The position numbers and the translations under genes are program-made. From assembly GCF_013284055.1 (NCBI RefSeq), contig NZ_CP054143.1:2046001-2110000 (forward strand): a DNA stretch of 64,000 bases, in the 5' to 3' direction. Shown in pieces: positions 46,732 through 57,243 of this stretch. The notes below the pieces were generated by a model. The model searched no databases. It saw only the letters and a list, made by a program, of their open reading frames with translations, and was not told the DNA's origin. Origin of the DNA: Deefgea piscis (GTDB lineage: Bacteria; Pseudomonadota; Gammaproteobacteria; Burkholderiales; Chitinibacteraceae). Numbering within the stretch: the first letter of the stretch is position 1; every line of letters begins with the position of its first letter.

Positions 46732-49700
46732 TGTGGCTGCTCCTCTGTAGGACTTGCATCAGGCTTTGGCTCTGTTGTTGCTTGAGCTGATTTGCTTTTG
46801 CTTTTTTCTCGCCAACTTTCAAAGTGATAATAAAACAAAGGTACATAAATTAAAGCGAGTGAGGAAAGTAAAACCATCCCACCGATAATGCCAGTGCCAA
46901 TCGAGTGGCGAGCATTGGCGCCGCTCCCAGATGCGAGCGCCAAAGGTAATGTGCCTAGCATAAATGCAAGTGAAGTCATGATAATAGCGCGTAAACGTAA
47001 TTCACCGGCTTCAACTGCTGACTCGAGCAAACTATGACCGGCTTGATGCTGCTTGATTGCAAATTCTACGATCAAAATGGCATTTTTAGCGGCCAAACCA
47101 ACTAAAACCAATAAACCAATTTGCATATAAACATCATTGTCTAGCCCACGTAACCAAGTAAAACTCAAAGCGCCCAGCAAACCAAAGGGCACGGCACAGA
47201 TAACGGCGGCAGGCAGCGACCATGATTCAAATAGCGCCGCTAAGATCAGAAAGACCATTAAAATGCCAAGCAAGAAAATATAAATCGAGTCGTTGCCCGA
47301 AGTCGTTTCTGAATAAGATAATCCTGCCCATGCGTAACTGTAGCTACTTGGCAAGGTTGCCGCTGCCACTTCTTCTAGGGCTGAGATTGCTTGGCCTGAG
47401 CTGTAGCCTGGGTTAGGCGAGCCAATAATGTTGACCGCTGGGAACCCGTTAAAGTGCGACATAATCGTTGGGCCATTAACGAAGCTCATATTCACAACAG
47501 CAGATAAAGGCACCATGTCGCCATTCTGTGAACGGGTATAAATTTGGTCAATGTCTTCTGGTTTTTGCCGGTAGCGTGCTTCAGCCTGCATGGTGACATC
47601 CCAAACGCGGCTGTACTGATTAAATTGGCTCACCCTTAAAGAGCCAAATTGGGCTTGTAGGGCCGATAAAACATCAGAAATAGGGACGCCAATGAGATTA
47701 CTTTGCTCGCGGTTTATCGTTACTTTCAATTGTTGACTATTGGCATTAAAGGTACTGGTAAGCCCACCTAATTCCGGTCGTTTACTGGCAGCCGCAACAA
47801 ATTTTTGTAATACCTGTTGCATTTGTTCTGGTGTATCCGTGCCTTTATTTTGCAACCAAATTTCAAAACCGCCTGAAGTACCGATACCAGGTATAGGAGG
47901 AGGGATTAATGGAATAACTGCTCCGCCGGTCATACTCCTCGTATCTTTGGCGATTTGTTGTGTAACGCCAAAAACGGATTCTGATGCAGACTTTCGTTCA
48001 TCAAATGGTTTTAAACCAATAAATGCAGTTGCTGCATTGGTTTTAACTTGCCCATCGAGCATACTAAAACCATTAATCATGGTGTTGTAACTGACAGCAG
48101 GATTGTCACGAATGACTTTATTCAGTTGTTCGCCAGCGCTAATAGTCCTTTGTAAACTGGCTGCCTCGGGCATCATTAAAGCCGCAAGCATATAGCCTTG
48201 ATCTTCTTGTGGTACAAAGCTGGTTGGTACAATTCTGAATAACTGCCACAAGCCGAGCACCATAATGGCCAAAAGTAAAACGGAAAGCGCCGAGCGACGA
48301 ATGATCGTATGCGAAATAACACCATATGATTTTGTAAGTCGAGCAAACCAATTATTAAACCAAGCAAAAAAACCTTTGGTTGGTGGAGAGGTGCGTTTGA
48401 GTAAGATGGCACAAAGAGTGGGTGTCAGAGTGAGTGCGGTGACACCCGATATCAATACGCCACTTGCAATGGTCGTGGCAAATTGTTTGTAGAGTTGACC
48501 TGTGGTACCTGATACAAACAGTGCTGGGATGAAAACGGCAGAAAGAACGAGCGTCATACTTAAAACCGCCCCAGAGACCTCGTCCATTGAAAGTATTGCG
48601 GCGTCTTTTACCGACATTTCTGGGTGTTCATGCATGGTATGTTCTACGTGCTCAATGACGACGATCGCATCATCGACCACTAACCCAATTGCGAGTACCA
48701 AACCAAACAATGTTAATAAATTAACTGAAAAACCCATTGCCGCTAAGCCAATAAATGCACCGAGTAGGGAAACAATAATTGCAATCGTAGCAATGACAGT
48801 GGCTCGAAGGTTTTGCAAGAATAAGTACATCACAAAAATAACGAGCACTAGTGCTTCTAATAATGTAATAACAACTTCTTTAATTGAGTCACGTACAAAA
48901 TCAGTTGTATCTAATGCAATGGTGTAATCTAAACCACTTGGAAAATCAGCTTTGGCGGTACTGAGTGTCTTCCGAATTGCGTTAGAAACATCAATGCTAT
49001 TTGCTCCTGCTTGCAGATAAACACCAATCGCAGAGGTGGGACGATTGTTAAATACATTCTCACCTGAATAATATTGTCGACCAAATTCGACTTTTGCTAC
49101 GTCTTTTAAATGAACAATCGCATTGCCATTTTGGGACGCTTTAATGATCATATTTTCGTAAATGCTTGGGTCGGAAAAAGCACCATCGGTCACGACCGGG
49201 AAGGTCATTTCAACTTGCCCTTCATTGGGGGCTTGCCCGATTTGCCCAGCACCAACCAGCGCATTTTGACTGGCAATTGCTGATTTAATATCACTCGTTG
49301 TAACGCCTAAAGAGGCCATATTTCGAGGGTTTAACCAAATGCGTATTGCTTGATCTGGCGAGCCAAATAAAGTTGCTTGCCCAGCGCCAGGAACGCGTTT
49401 AATCGCATCCATAATATTAATATTGGTATAATTATCGAGCTGGGCTGAAGACATTTTCCCCGATTTATCATAAACAGCAATCACCATTAAAATACTCGAT
49501 GATTGTTTTTCTACAGAAACACCATTTTGAGAAACAATTGCTGGTAATTGCGGTAATGCGCGATCTACTCGATTTTGTACTTGAACTTGAGCAATATCAG
49601 GATCTGTTTCTAGATTGAAGTAAGCCGTAATGGTAATGGTGCCGCTCGATGAGCTGCTTGACTTCATATAAAGTAAATTATCAACCCCAATAATTTGTTG

Positions 49701-49901
49701 TTCGATAGGGGCGGCGACAGTTTGTGCGACAGTTTGTGCATCAGCGCCAGGATAATTGGCGGTGATTTGTATTTGCACTGGTGCAATCACCGGGTATTGC
49801 TCGACGGGCAGGCTATATAGCGCCAACGCACCCACAATTGAAATGACAATGGAAATTACTGCGGCAAAAATTGGCCGTTCAATAAAAAATCGAGAAAACA
49901 T
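46728..49901 (-). CDS. RND multidrug efflux permease, AcrB/HAE1 family
   Basis: The 1057-residue inner-membrane pump exports hydrophobic compounds using the proton gradient. The start (MFSRFFIERPIFAAVISIVI) and the TM4 motif GLVVDDAIVVIEHVEH with its two proton-relay Asp residues are typical of the HAE1 branch. Length equals AcrB/MexB. It lies 12 bases downstream of the adaptor gene and overlaps the channel gene. The C-terminal tail (about 25 residues) is rich in Lys, Thr and Pro. Substrates cannot be told from sequence. Confidence 0.96.
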   Translation of the reverse strand: MFSRFFIERPIFAAVISIVISIVGALALYSLPVEQYPVIAPVQIQITANYPGADAQTVAQTVAAPIEQQIIGVDNLLYMKSSSSSSGTITITAYFNLETDPDIAQVQVQNRVDRALPQLPAIVSQNGVSVEKQSSSILMVIAVYDKSGKMSSAQLDNYTNINIMDAIKRVPGAGQATLFGSPDQAIRIWLNPRNMASLGVTTSDIKSAIASQNALVGAGQIGQAPNEGQVEMTFPVVTDGAFSDPSIYENMIIKASQNGNAIVHLKDVAKVEFGRQYYSGENVFNNRPTSAIGVYLQAGANSIDVSNAIRKTLSTAKADFPSGLDYTIALDTTDFVRDSIKEVVITLLEALVLVIFVMYLFLQNLRATVIATIAIIVSLLGAFIGLAAMGFSVNLLTLFGLVLAIGLVVDDAIVVIEHVEHTMHEHPEMSVKDAAILSMDEVSGAVLSMTLVLSAVFIPALFVSGTTGQLYKQFATTIASGVLISGVTALTLTPTLCAILLKRTSPPTKGFFAWFNNWFARLTKSYGVISHTIIRRSALSVLLLAIMVLGLWQLFRIVPTSFVPQEDQGYMLAALMMPEAASLQRTISAGEQLNKVIRDNPAVSYNTMINGFSMLDGQVKTNAATAFIGLKPFDERKSASESVFGVTQQIAKDTRSMTGGAVIPLIPPPIPGIGTSGGFEIWLQNKGTDTPEQMQQVLQKFVAAASKRPELGGLTSTFNANSQQLKVTINREQSNLIGVPISDVLSALQAQFGSLRVSQFNQYSRVWDVTMQAEARYRQKPEDIDQIYTRSQNGDMVPLSAVVNMSFVNGPTIMSHFNGFPAVNIIGSPNPGYSSGQAISALEEVAAATLPSSYSYAWAGLSYSETTSGNDSIYIFLLGILMVFLILAALFESWSLPAAVICAVPFGLLGALSFTWLRGLDNDVYMQIGLLVLVGLAAKNAILIVEFAIKQHQAGHSLLESAVEAGELRLRAIIMTSLAFMLGTLPLALASGSGANARHSIGTGIIGGMVLLSSLALIYVPLFYYHFESWREKSKSKSAQATTEPKPDASPTEEQPQ

Positions 49902-49913
49902 AGTAGGCCTCGT

Positions 49914-51122
49914 TTATTTTTTTGCCGCAGAAGGGGCGTCAATAGTCTGAGTTAGACCAAGGGATTTATTCATTTCTGCAGCACTTAACGGAGTCACTTT
50001 GAGTGGTGCTTCTGGGCGCAAGGTGGTTACGCCATCGACGACGACTTGTTCACCAGCATTTAAACCACTGTTGACAAACCAGCCTAATCCTCGCCATTGT
50101 CCGGTTGTAACTGGGCGATATTCTGCTTGTGAATTTTTACCGACAACCCAAACATAATTGGTTCCAGCACCTTGCTGGACTGCTCGTTGCGGTAACAAAA
50201 TGGCGTTTGGACGAACAGCACCTTTTAAGACTACATTGACATATTGATTGGGTAATAAGGCGCCATTGGGGTTGTCTACTGAGGCTCTGACCATGAAAGT
50301 ACCAGTATTACTATTATAAAAAGGCGATGCAAAAGTGAGTTTGCCTCTTTGAGCATAAACTTGATTGTTTCCAAGTAAAATTTCTGCTTCATATATTCCG
50401 TTTGTAGGTGCACGTAGCAAACCTTTTTTTATTGCTTCTGTTTGGCTTTGGCGTTGATTCTCGGAAACGCTAAAATTAATCCACATTGGTGATAGCGTTG
50501 CGACGGTGGTCATTTTGCTATTACTAGCATCGATATAAGTGCCAACAGAAGGAATTGCCATGCCGCTGATGCCATCAACTGGCGAAGTAATCACGGTATA
50601 GCTTAAATTTAATTCGGCTTGCGTTACATTGGCTTTTGCTTGGCTTACACTTGCTTTTGCTTGCTGAAAAGTGCCTATGGCATTATCAAGGTCAGCCTGG
50701 GAAGCTGCGCCGCGTGGTGTTAATTCGTTATATCGGTTTAAAGTCAGTTGCGCGGTATTTAGAGCGGCTTGATTATTGGCCAGCTGAGCGCGAGCGGCAT
50801 CTAATGCAGCCTGAAATGGTCGTTGATCAAGTTTAAATAAAACTTGATTTTTAGTGACTTTGCCACCTTCGGTATAATTTTTACTATCAAGGTAACCAGA
50901 GACTCGAGCGTGAATGTCGACATTTTGCGAGCTTTCAACGCGTGCCACAAAAGGAAAATCAACGGGTATATTTTGAGGCGTAATCGTGATTGCAGTTACT
51001 GCAGTTACAGGGATATTCGGTTTTTCAGATTTTTTGTCACAGCCAGTTAAAGTAATGAGGGTTGCAATAAAAAAGCTGCTATACCATCTTGCATGAGTGT
51101 TGCGCTGAGTCATGCAGTTCAT
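49914..51122 (-). CDS. RND periplasmic adaptor lipoprotein, AcrA family
   Basis: The 402-residue adaptor has a lipoprotein signal (FFIATLITLTGCDKK; Cys about residue 28), a lipoyl half (ESSQNVDIHARVSGYLDSKNY), an alpha-hairpin (about 105-175) and a second lipoyl/barrel part (SPVDGISGMAIPSVGTYI). GGAGAG precedes the ATG at 51122; a second ATG is three codons later. It is first in the three-gene efflux operon. No TetR-type repressor is divergent or adjacent, which is unusual for such operons; control is probably from elsewhere. Confidence 0.95.
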   Translation of the reverse strand: MNCMTQRNTHARWYSSFFIATLITLTGCDKKSEKPNIPVTAVTAITITPQNIPVDFPFVARVESSQNVDIHARVSGYLDSKNYTEGGKVTKNQVLFKLDQRPFQAALDAARAQLANNQAALNTAQLTLNRYNELTPRGAASQADLDNAIGTFQQAKASVSQAKANVTQAELNLSYTVITSPVDGISGMAIPSVGTYIDASNSKMTTVATLSPMWINFSVSENQRQSQTEAIKKGLLRAPTNGIYEAEILLGNNQVYAQRGKLTFASPFYNSNTGTFMVRASVDNPNGALLPNQYVNVVLKGAVRPNAILLPQRAVQQGAGTNYVWVVGKNSQAEYRPVTTGQWRGLGWFVNSGLNAGEQVVVDGVTTLRPEAPLKVTPLSAAEMNKSLGLTQTIDAPSAAKK

Positions 51123-51224
51123 ATTTCTCTCCGATATATATTGAGTGAAGCAGCTTTAATTTTAGTTAGACTGTTTATTGCACTCATTTCAAAAATTTTA
51201 ATTAATTCAGCATTAGCAATTATT

Positions 51225-51262
51225 GGGCATGGCCTATTTTTAAAAGAGGCCATGCCCTTTTT
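51225..51262. terminator. Hairpin between glsA and the efflux operon
   Basis: GGGCATGGCCT pairs with AGGCCATGCCC. A T-run follows only on the plus strand, so as a minus-strand terminator for glsA it is atypical. Confidence 0.55.
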
Positions 51263-51273
51263 ATTATTTAAAT

Positions 51274-52212
51274 TTAATTTACGGCGTACAAATTTAAGCC
51301 CAATTCTTTTGCAATGTAAGCAACCATTAACTGACCACGAACACTATTGCCAATTGGATCAAGGGGAGGGGAGAAGCCGGCAATGGCTAATTGCCCGGGA
51401 GCAACGGCTAAAATACCGCCACCGACGCCACTTTTTCCGGGCAATCCAACGGTATAGGCCCAATCTCCAGAACTATCATAGAGGCCTTCCATTGTCATTT
51501 CGGCTAAAATACGGGGAACATTTTCAGCTTTCAATACCCTTTGTTTATTTAAAGGGTTGATACCGCCTGCCGCTAATGTTGCGCCCATTACGGCCAAATC
51601 TTTCGTTGAGATTAAAGTCGAGCATTGTCGGGTGTAGACATCGCAAGCTTCCATTGGGTCTGAATACATCGCCCCGGCAGAATAAAGCAGCCAAGCAATC
51701 GCGCGATTATGGAAGTTAGTCGTTTGCTCTGAACGATTAATTTCTTCGCTAAGTGCAATCTGCCGTCCTGCAAGTTGGCTTTGCATGCCTAAAATACGTG
51801 ACCAACGCTCTTCAGGGCTACTTGCTTTGATCAAACTCACTGTTGCCATCGCACCAGCATTCACGAGTGGTGACAGTGGTTTTCCACCATGTAACTCAAG
51901 TGCCATTACAGAGTTGAAAGGTAGGCCTGTTGGGTCTGCGCCAATTTTGTTATGTACTTCCTCAGCTCCAACGTCTTCAAGAGCGAGTGCCAATGAAAAT
52001 ACTTTGGAGATCGACTCTAAAGCAAATTCATAATTTGAATCACCGCATTCAAAAACTGTGCCATCTTTGGTAACAACCGTCACACCCGCTAGCGAAGAAG
52101 GTACTGATGCGAGATAAGGAATGTAGCTCGCATTTTCGCCGCCCGCAGCTTGTGAAAATTTATCGTATGCCTCTTTAACTACTGCGGCTATTTTTGCGTG
52201 ATCCAAGCTCAT
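51274..52212 (-). CDS. glsA: Glutaminase
   Basis: GlsA hydrolyses glutamine to glutamate and ammonia in the cytoplasm; the ammonia takes up a proton. The 312-residue length and motifs fit the serine-dependent glutaminase family: ALESISKVFSLALAL with the S-x-x-K pair, NAGAMATVSLI, GDWAYTVGLPGKSGVGGGI. Its ATG overlaps the gadC stop by four bases, with AAAGGGG upstream, so glutaminase and antiporter are made together. This pairing is known from glutamine-dependent acid resistance (YbaS with GadC in E. coli), and it supplies GadB with substrate. Confidence 0.96.
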   Translation of the reverse strand: MSLDHAKIAAVVKEAYDKFSQAAGGENASYIPYLASVPSSLAGVTVVTKDGTVFECGDSNYEFALESISKVFSLALALEDVGAEEVHNKIGADPTGLPFNSVMALELHGGKPLSPLVNAGAMATVSLIKASSPEERWSRILGMQSQLAGRQIALSEEINRSEQTTNFHNRAIAWLLYSAGAMYSDPMEACDVYTRQCSTLISTKDLAVMGATLAAGGINPLNKQRVLKAENVPRILAEMTMEGLYDSSGDWAYTVGLPGKSGVGGGILAVAPGQLAIAGFSPPLDPIGNSVRGQLMVAYIAKELGLNLYAVN

Positions 52213-53753
52213 TGTGCCACCCCTTTATTTTCGTCTAAGACAACAACTTTGGTTTGAACTTCACTTGGATTACGGCCTTCTAATTCCCAACCAAATGCTT
52301 CAAAGTCACTCGCACCTTCTGTTGTTTTCCAATGTGGTTTACGGTTGGCATAAATTAATAGTGGTATTGCGACAAAAATGACATTGCCAGCGATAAGAAT
52401 ACCGATGTAGGTACTTGGGCTACCCACTGAAATTTGTGATGGTGGTACGAATGACAAAATAAATGCGACCATTGCGCCAACTAAACCTGCGCCGGCAAAA
52501 ATCCACATCCCTGCACTGCCAAATGGCACAACATATGGACGTTTGGTGACTGGCTCGGTGTGGCGTAGATGGATTGCGGCAGCAAACATTAAGAAATACA
52601 TAATCAAGTAAAGCGTTACAGTTAATTGGCTTAAGATTTGATATGCAGCTTGTACCGATGGCAAAATGACAAACATAACGGCTAAGAAAGTAACGACTAA
52701 GCCTTGGCAAATCAAAAGATTTGATGCCACGCCATTTTTATTCAGCTTTTGGAAAAACGGAGGTAAATAACCAGCTCGGCCAACAACAGCAATGGCAGCT
52801 GATGGGCCTGAAACCCAAACAGTGACACCACCGATTACACCAGCAAATAGTGCCAATGCAACAATAGAACCCGCCCATGGAATGCCATAAAAGTGGAAAA
52901 AATCGTTGTAAGCGACTAGCAGACTTTGCGTTAAATTAATCTCACTTTGTGGTACGACGAGGCCAATGGCTAGTGTTCCGAGCACAAAAATAGCTACAGT
53001 CGCTAGAGATGAAATTAAAATTGCTAATGGATAGTTTCGACTTGGGTTATCAATTTCTTTAACGTGGATAGCATTCATTTCCATACCAGCGTAAAAAAGA
53101 AAAATACCAGCAGCTAAAACCAAATTATCAAATTTAGAAAAATCAGGAATCAGCTTGTCCCAACCTAATTCAATATGAATTGGACGGCCTTCAATTAAAT
53201 AAATGGCACCCAATAAAATCAGAATTGCCGCAGGAATGATCGTACCAATAAGGCCGCCCCATTTACTAATTGCTGATGACGATTTAACGCCACGTAATGT
53301 GACTAATGTTGCGCCCCAATAAACAACAAGAACGGCAATGATGGTGTAAACCGTGTTTGCTGAAAGCGCCACATCCCACTTTTGATTTGGTCCGACAAAA
53401 GCGAGTGAAACCCAAGCAAAGGTCAGTACGGTGGGGAACCAAATCGTTGATTCAACCCATAATAAAAAGATAGCAACAAACCCCCAGCGAGGACCAAATG
53501 CTTCGCCTACCCAGCGAAAAACACCGCCTTTTTGTGGCCAAGCTGTTGCTAGCTCTGCAGCAACGATTGAAACAGGAATTAAAAAGAAAACGGCAGCAAA
53601 GATGTAATAAAAAATCGAAGTTAAGCCATATTCAGCTTCTGCAGGTAGTCCGCGAAGGCTTACCACTGCAGTTATGTTCATAATTGCTAATGTCATTACA
53701 CCAAGTGTGGCTTTGCGTAAAGTGCCACTCTTAGCAGGGGCTGCGGTAGTCAT
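52209..53753 (-). CDS. gadC: Glutamate:GABA antiporter, GadC family
   Basis: GadC imports glutamate (or glutamine) and exports GABA across the inner membrane. The 514-residue APC-superfamily protein has about twelve membrane segments, begins with LRKATLGVMTLAIMNITAVVSLRGLP as GadC proteins do, and contains YAGMEMNAIHVKEI. The soluble C-terminal tail (about 470-514, SDFEAFGWELEGRNP) may correspond to the pH-sensing plug of GadC. A perfect GGAG six bases before the ATG at 53753 sets the start; a TTG at 53765 is rejected. It overlaps glsA by four bases and follows the porin gene by 69 bases. Confidence 0.95.
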   Translation of the reverse strand: MTTAAPAKSGTLRKATLGVMTLAIMNITAVVSLRGLPAEAEYGLTSIFYYIFAAVFFLIPVSIVAAELATAWPQKGGVFRWVGEAFGPRWGFVAIFLLWVESTIWFPTVLTFAWVSLAFVGPNQKWDVALSANTVYTIIAVLVVYWGATLVTLRGVKSSSAISKWGGLIGTIIPAAILILLGAIYLIEGRPIHIELGWDKLIPDFSKFDNLVLAAGIFLFYAGMEMNAIHVKEIDNPSRNYPLAILISSLATVAIFVLGTLAIGLVVPQSEINLTQSLLVAYNDFFHFYGIPWAGSIVALALFAGVIGGVTVWVSGPSAAIAVVGRAGYLPPFFQKLNKNGVASNLLICQGLVVTFLAVMFVILPSVQAAYQILSQLTVTLYLIMYFLMFAAAIHLRHTEPVTKRPYVVPFGSAGMWIFAGAGLVGAMVAFILSFVPPSQISVGSPSTYIGILIAGNVIFVAIPLLIYANRKPHWKTTEGASDFEAFGWELEGRNPSEVQTKVVVLDENKGVAQ

Positions 53754-53822
53754 AGGTTTCTCCAATTATTGTTTCTATTTGAATTTAGAAAGCAAAAAAT
53801 TTTTTGAATTACATTTGAAAAT

Positions 53823-55094
53823 TTAAAACATCAGTGTTGAACGTAATGAAAGTGTCCAAGCATTATTTCTAGTTGGATCCGCGCCAGGGTTATGAACATA
53901 TTGCACATCGGGAGTAATGAGCAAACCCTTTGCTACAGTCCAATTCCAATACAATTCAATTAATTTTTCATTACGTAATTGGTTTTGGTTTGATGTATTT
54001 TTTGCTGGATCGCTATAGCCAAACGCTAAACCTATTTGATCAGTAGGACTGCGTTGAAGTGGATTGTTGAGTGCTGTACCTAATGCATAAGAGCTTTTGA
54101 TCGCCGTGGTATACCCAGAAGCCCGATTCGCCCTGCCAAATATCGCCCATGAGTCATTTAAATTTTGAACCGCATTAAATGACCATCCATGGCTCTTGGG
54201 TGATTGCAATTGAACACTAGGTACTTGGTAATAAGTCATTGAATATTGAGCTGACCCAAGTCCTTCAAATTTCGGGGTCCATTGAGCATAGGCAAACCAT
54301 GAATAGCCACCATCAGCAAAGTGCTTAGTTGATAGTGTTGCCCCGCTGATGTTGTCCGCGCTTTGAAAACCAGTTGCAAACTGCAGTGTGCTACTTGGAT
54401 TAATTTGTATATAGGAGCCTAAACCAGCAATGGCATATGTGGATGTACCATTTTGACTTAAAATATCATTATTAAAATTTTGTTGTTGACTACTTAAATA
54501 CTGATTGCCATCAAAATTATAAAAAGGATATTGTCCTATAGAAATCAAGACTTTATTGCCTGGTAATGCTTGAGTGTAAGTCAATTGGGCAAATGTATTT
54601 TGCCGTGTGCCAAAATCGTTATTGGGGGTCACTAATCCTAAATTGTTTTGGAGATCTGCACCATTTTGATTGGTGCTGTATCGAACCCAAGTGTAGGCAA
54701 ACTGCAATGAGCCAGTACCAATAGTATTATTTTGAAATAGCGTCCAATCTAATGATGGTGTCGCTAGCCATTGTCCAGCTGGGCTACCGCCGTTTGGTCG
54801 ACCCCATTGTTGTAAGTAACTCAGATCCATTGACCATGAGATACCGTCTTCTTTGGCTGTTTTAGTTTTAAATGCTGAATATTCGCCATAGAGATCACTT
54901 GCATCCTGATATAAAGAATGCCTAGCTGTTGCGCGATCAATATTGTCTTGGATACGGCTAATTTTATGAACGTCTTCGACATCTGAAGATTCGTTAGTTG
55001 ACGCATCGCTTTGAGCCGATGCAATTTGAGCCGCACTTATTAAAGCAATTCCACTCGCAATTTTAAATACGTACTGACTACGACGTGTTCGCAT
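53823..55094 (-). CDS. OprB-like outer-membrane porin within the acid-resistance cluster
   Basis: The 423-residue product has a signal peptide (ASGIALISAAQIASAQ, cut about residue 28) and a beta-barrel mature part ending in Phe. The segments SMDLSYLQQWGRPNGG, GTRQNTFAQLTYTQALPG and ELYWNWTVAKGLLITPDVQYVHNPG follow the pattern of the carbohydrate-selective OprB family. GGGGAAG lies before the ATG. It lies between gadB and gadC on the same strand, which suggests it passes glutamine, glutamate or GABA across the outer membrane. That role is inferred from position only. A 9-bp inverted repeat (55154/55193) lies in the gap to gadB. Confidence 0.85.
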   Translation of the reverse strand: MRTRRSQYVFKIASGIALISAAQIASAQSDASTNESSDVEDVHKISRIQDNIDRATARHSLYQDASDLYGEYSAFKTKTAKEDGISWSMDLSYLQQWGRPNGGSPAGQWLATPSLDWTLFQNNTIGTGSLQFAYTWVRYSTNQNGADLQNNLGLVTPNNDFGTRQNTFAQLTYTQALPGNKVLISIGQYPFYNFDGNQYLSSQQQNFNNDILSQNGTSTYAIAGLGSYIQINPSSTLQFATGFQSADNISGATLSTKHFADGGYSWFAYAQWTPKFEGLGSAQYSMTYYQVPSVQLQSPKSHGWSFNAVQNLNDSWAIFGRANRASGYTTAIKSSYALGTALNNPLQRSPTDQIGLAFGYSDPAKNTSNQNQLRNEKLIELYWNWTVAKGLLITPDVQYVHNPGADPTRNNAWTLSLRSTLMF

Positions 55095-55224
55095 AATCTT
55101 CCCCTAATTGATTAAGATGCTACAAAATCAATCAGTTAGATTTCAAAGTAATTCATCAGCAGCGCCAAGATGAATAAATTCATACAGAACGACTGCTGAT
55201 GGTTCTTTAAATCATAATTTTCAT

Positions 55225-56619
55225 TTAATGTTTAAAACCACTCGCTTCTTGCTCTGATAGCGGTACGCTAACAGGATGTTTGCTGAGATGCGCTACGGCT
55301 TCTTTATAGTCTTTCAGCAATAAGCTAGCGAGGTCACGGCTAAAACCATGGCGAACTAAAATGCGTTGTACTGGAATGTTTTCTAAATGAGGCGGTAAGG
55401 TATAGGCCGGTACTAACCAGCCGCGCATGCGCAGGCGATCGGCAAGATCAAATAAACTAAAGCCATGATCAACACCATCTTTAAGTTTCCAAGTCAGCGC
55501 TGGAATACCTTGTTTTGGGTCGCCGTTATAAATGATTTCAAATGGCCCCATTTTGCTAATTTCATCGGACAAGAACATCGCCGTGTCATAGCAGGCTTGG
55601 TGAATCTTGCGGTAACCTTCTTTGCCAAGACGCAATAACGTATAGTATTGCGCAACAATTTGTCCGCCTGGACGAGAGAAATTCAAGGCAAATGTTGGCA
55701 TTTGGCCGCCAAGATAATTCACATTGAAAATCAAATCTTGAGGTAAATCTGTTTTGTCACGCCAAATAACCCAACCTACACCGAGTGGCGCTAAACCAAA
55801 TTTATGGCCGGAAGCATTAATTGATTTCACGCGTGGCAAACGGAAATCCCAAACGAGCTCTGGATAAGTAAATGGAGCAAGGAAACCACCACTAGCACCG
55901 TCAATGTGCATGGAGATATTCAGCCCCGTGTCTTTTTGCAATTGATCTAAAGCATCGCTGATTTCTTTTACTGGCTCATATTGGCCGGTAAAGGTAATAC
56001 CCAGTGTGGGAACCACACCGATGGTATTTTCATCACAACGCTTAAGCACTTCTGCCGCATTCATCACAATACGGCCGTTATCCATGGGGATTTCACGAAT
56101 TTCAATATCCCAGTAGCGAACAAACTTATGCCAACAAATTTGTACTGGTCCAGTGATTAAATTTGGTTTGTCATACGGTTTGCCGGCCGCTTTTTGTCTG
56201 GCACGCCATTGCCATAACAATGCCAGTCCGCCCAGCATCGCCGCTTCGCTAGAGCCAGTTGTTGAAGTGCCGAGAGTATTGCTGGCATCAGGTGAGTTCC
56301 ATAAATCCGCGATCATATGAACACAGCGAGCTTCTATTTCTGCTGTTTGTGGATATTCATCTTTATCGATCATATTCTTATCGATCGTCATATCCATGAT
56401 TTGATGCACTTCAGGCTCTGCCCATGTTTGGCAGAATGTGGCTAAATTTTGTCGTGAATTACCATCAAGCATGAGCTCATCGGTAACTACTTGCAGTACA
56501 TGGCGAGCTTCGTGCTCTTGTGCAGGCATTTTGTATTTTGGCAAAGCGACTGATAGATCATTTGAAGCAAAAACTTCATCCAATAAATCGCTTCGTACTG
56601 AATTTTTCTCGTGTAGCAT
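55225..56619 (-). CDS. gadB: Glutamate decarboxylase
   Basis: GadB decarboxylates glutamate to GABA, consuming a cytoplasmic proton. The 464-residue PLP enzyme has the cofactor lysine in [10 protein letters not shown] (K273), the [13 protein letters not shown] phosphate-binding stretch and HIDGASGGF. It ends in His (SGFKH); in E. coli GadB a penultimate C-terminal His (H465) blocks the active site at neutral pH, so the acid switch may be kept. GAGGA precedes the ATG. It is first in the cluster gadB-porin-gadC-glsA; a 131-base gap to the porin may contain a processing or second promoter site. Confidence 0.96.
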   Translation of the reverse strand: MLHEKNSVRSDLLDEVFASNDLSVALPKYKMPAQEHEARHVLQVVTDELMLDGNSRQNLATFCQTWAEPEVHQIMDMTIDKNMIDKDEYPQTAEIEARCVHMIADLWNSPDASNTLGTSTTGSSEAAMLGGLALLWQWRARQKAAGKPYDKPNLITGPVQICWHKFVRYWDIEIREIPMDNGRIVMNAAEVLKRCDENTIGVVPTLGITFTGQYEPVKEISDALDQLQKDTGLNISMHIDGASGGFLAPFTYPELVWDFRLPRVKSINASGHKFGLAPLGVGWVIWRDKTDLPQDLIFNVNYLGGQMPTFALNFSRPGGQIVAQYYTLLRLGKEGYRKIHQACYDTAMFLSDEISKMGPFEIIYNGDPKQGIPALTWKLKDGVDHGFSLFDLADRLRMRGWLVPAYTLPPHLENIPVQRILVRHGFSRDLASLLLKDYKEAVAHLSKHPVSVPLSEQEASGFKH

Positions 56620-57243
56620 TTTTAATCCTCTAGGTGATGATTCATAGCTTATGGCTAGATAACCGCCAGTTAAAAATGGATTTAGCGCTTATTTATAGAT
56701 CAGAAATTCAAGTCCGCATTCAATTCTGTGAAGTTGAAATCAAATACTTACTTGGTTATTTTTAATGCTTTCATGTTACATAAATTAGTTGTTTTGATAT
56801 GTAAGTGATATTAGTTATTTATTTATCACTTAGTCAGTGGATGTAAATACTTTTTCGGTAGGTATGTCTCTGAATGTCTTTGTTTAAATGGATTGAGTGG
56901 CGATACCCCGTTGATAGGTGAGCCAGATACGTGGTATTTTTTTAGAAAATAATTCGAATTTAGTAAGAAGTACTGTAATTGAGGTGACAGCAGATTTTGA
57001 GTTTGAAGTGTTTATTTTTATTTAAAAACAATAGCTTGTTTTATGATTTTTGGTTTTTTATGTAGTGAGGGCGTAGGAATTGGTATTTTTTACAATCTAA
57101 GTATTTTTTTGATTGTAATTTGTAAGCTTTTGATTTTTTGTGTCAGCGTGGAGGAAAAGGGGCGCTGATGCAGCGAGTTCATCGTGCCAATTAGCGCTCA
57201 GCGAAGGTCGTCTGAGCGCAATGGGCGGTGGGCTAAGGGGGAG
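56620..57243. other. AT-rich region upstream of gadB
   Basis: This 624-base AT-rich gap is the likely gadB promoter region. No gene was found. An 8-bp perfect hairpin (GCGCTCAG / CTGAGCGC, 57194-57219) sits 25 bases after the phzF-like stop, without a T-run. I could not define an acid-responsive operator. Confidence 0.45.

Noticed and set aside
45857-49950. Plus-strand frames opposite the AcrAB-OprM-type operon
   Set aside because: Antisense shadows of strongly supported genes.
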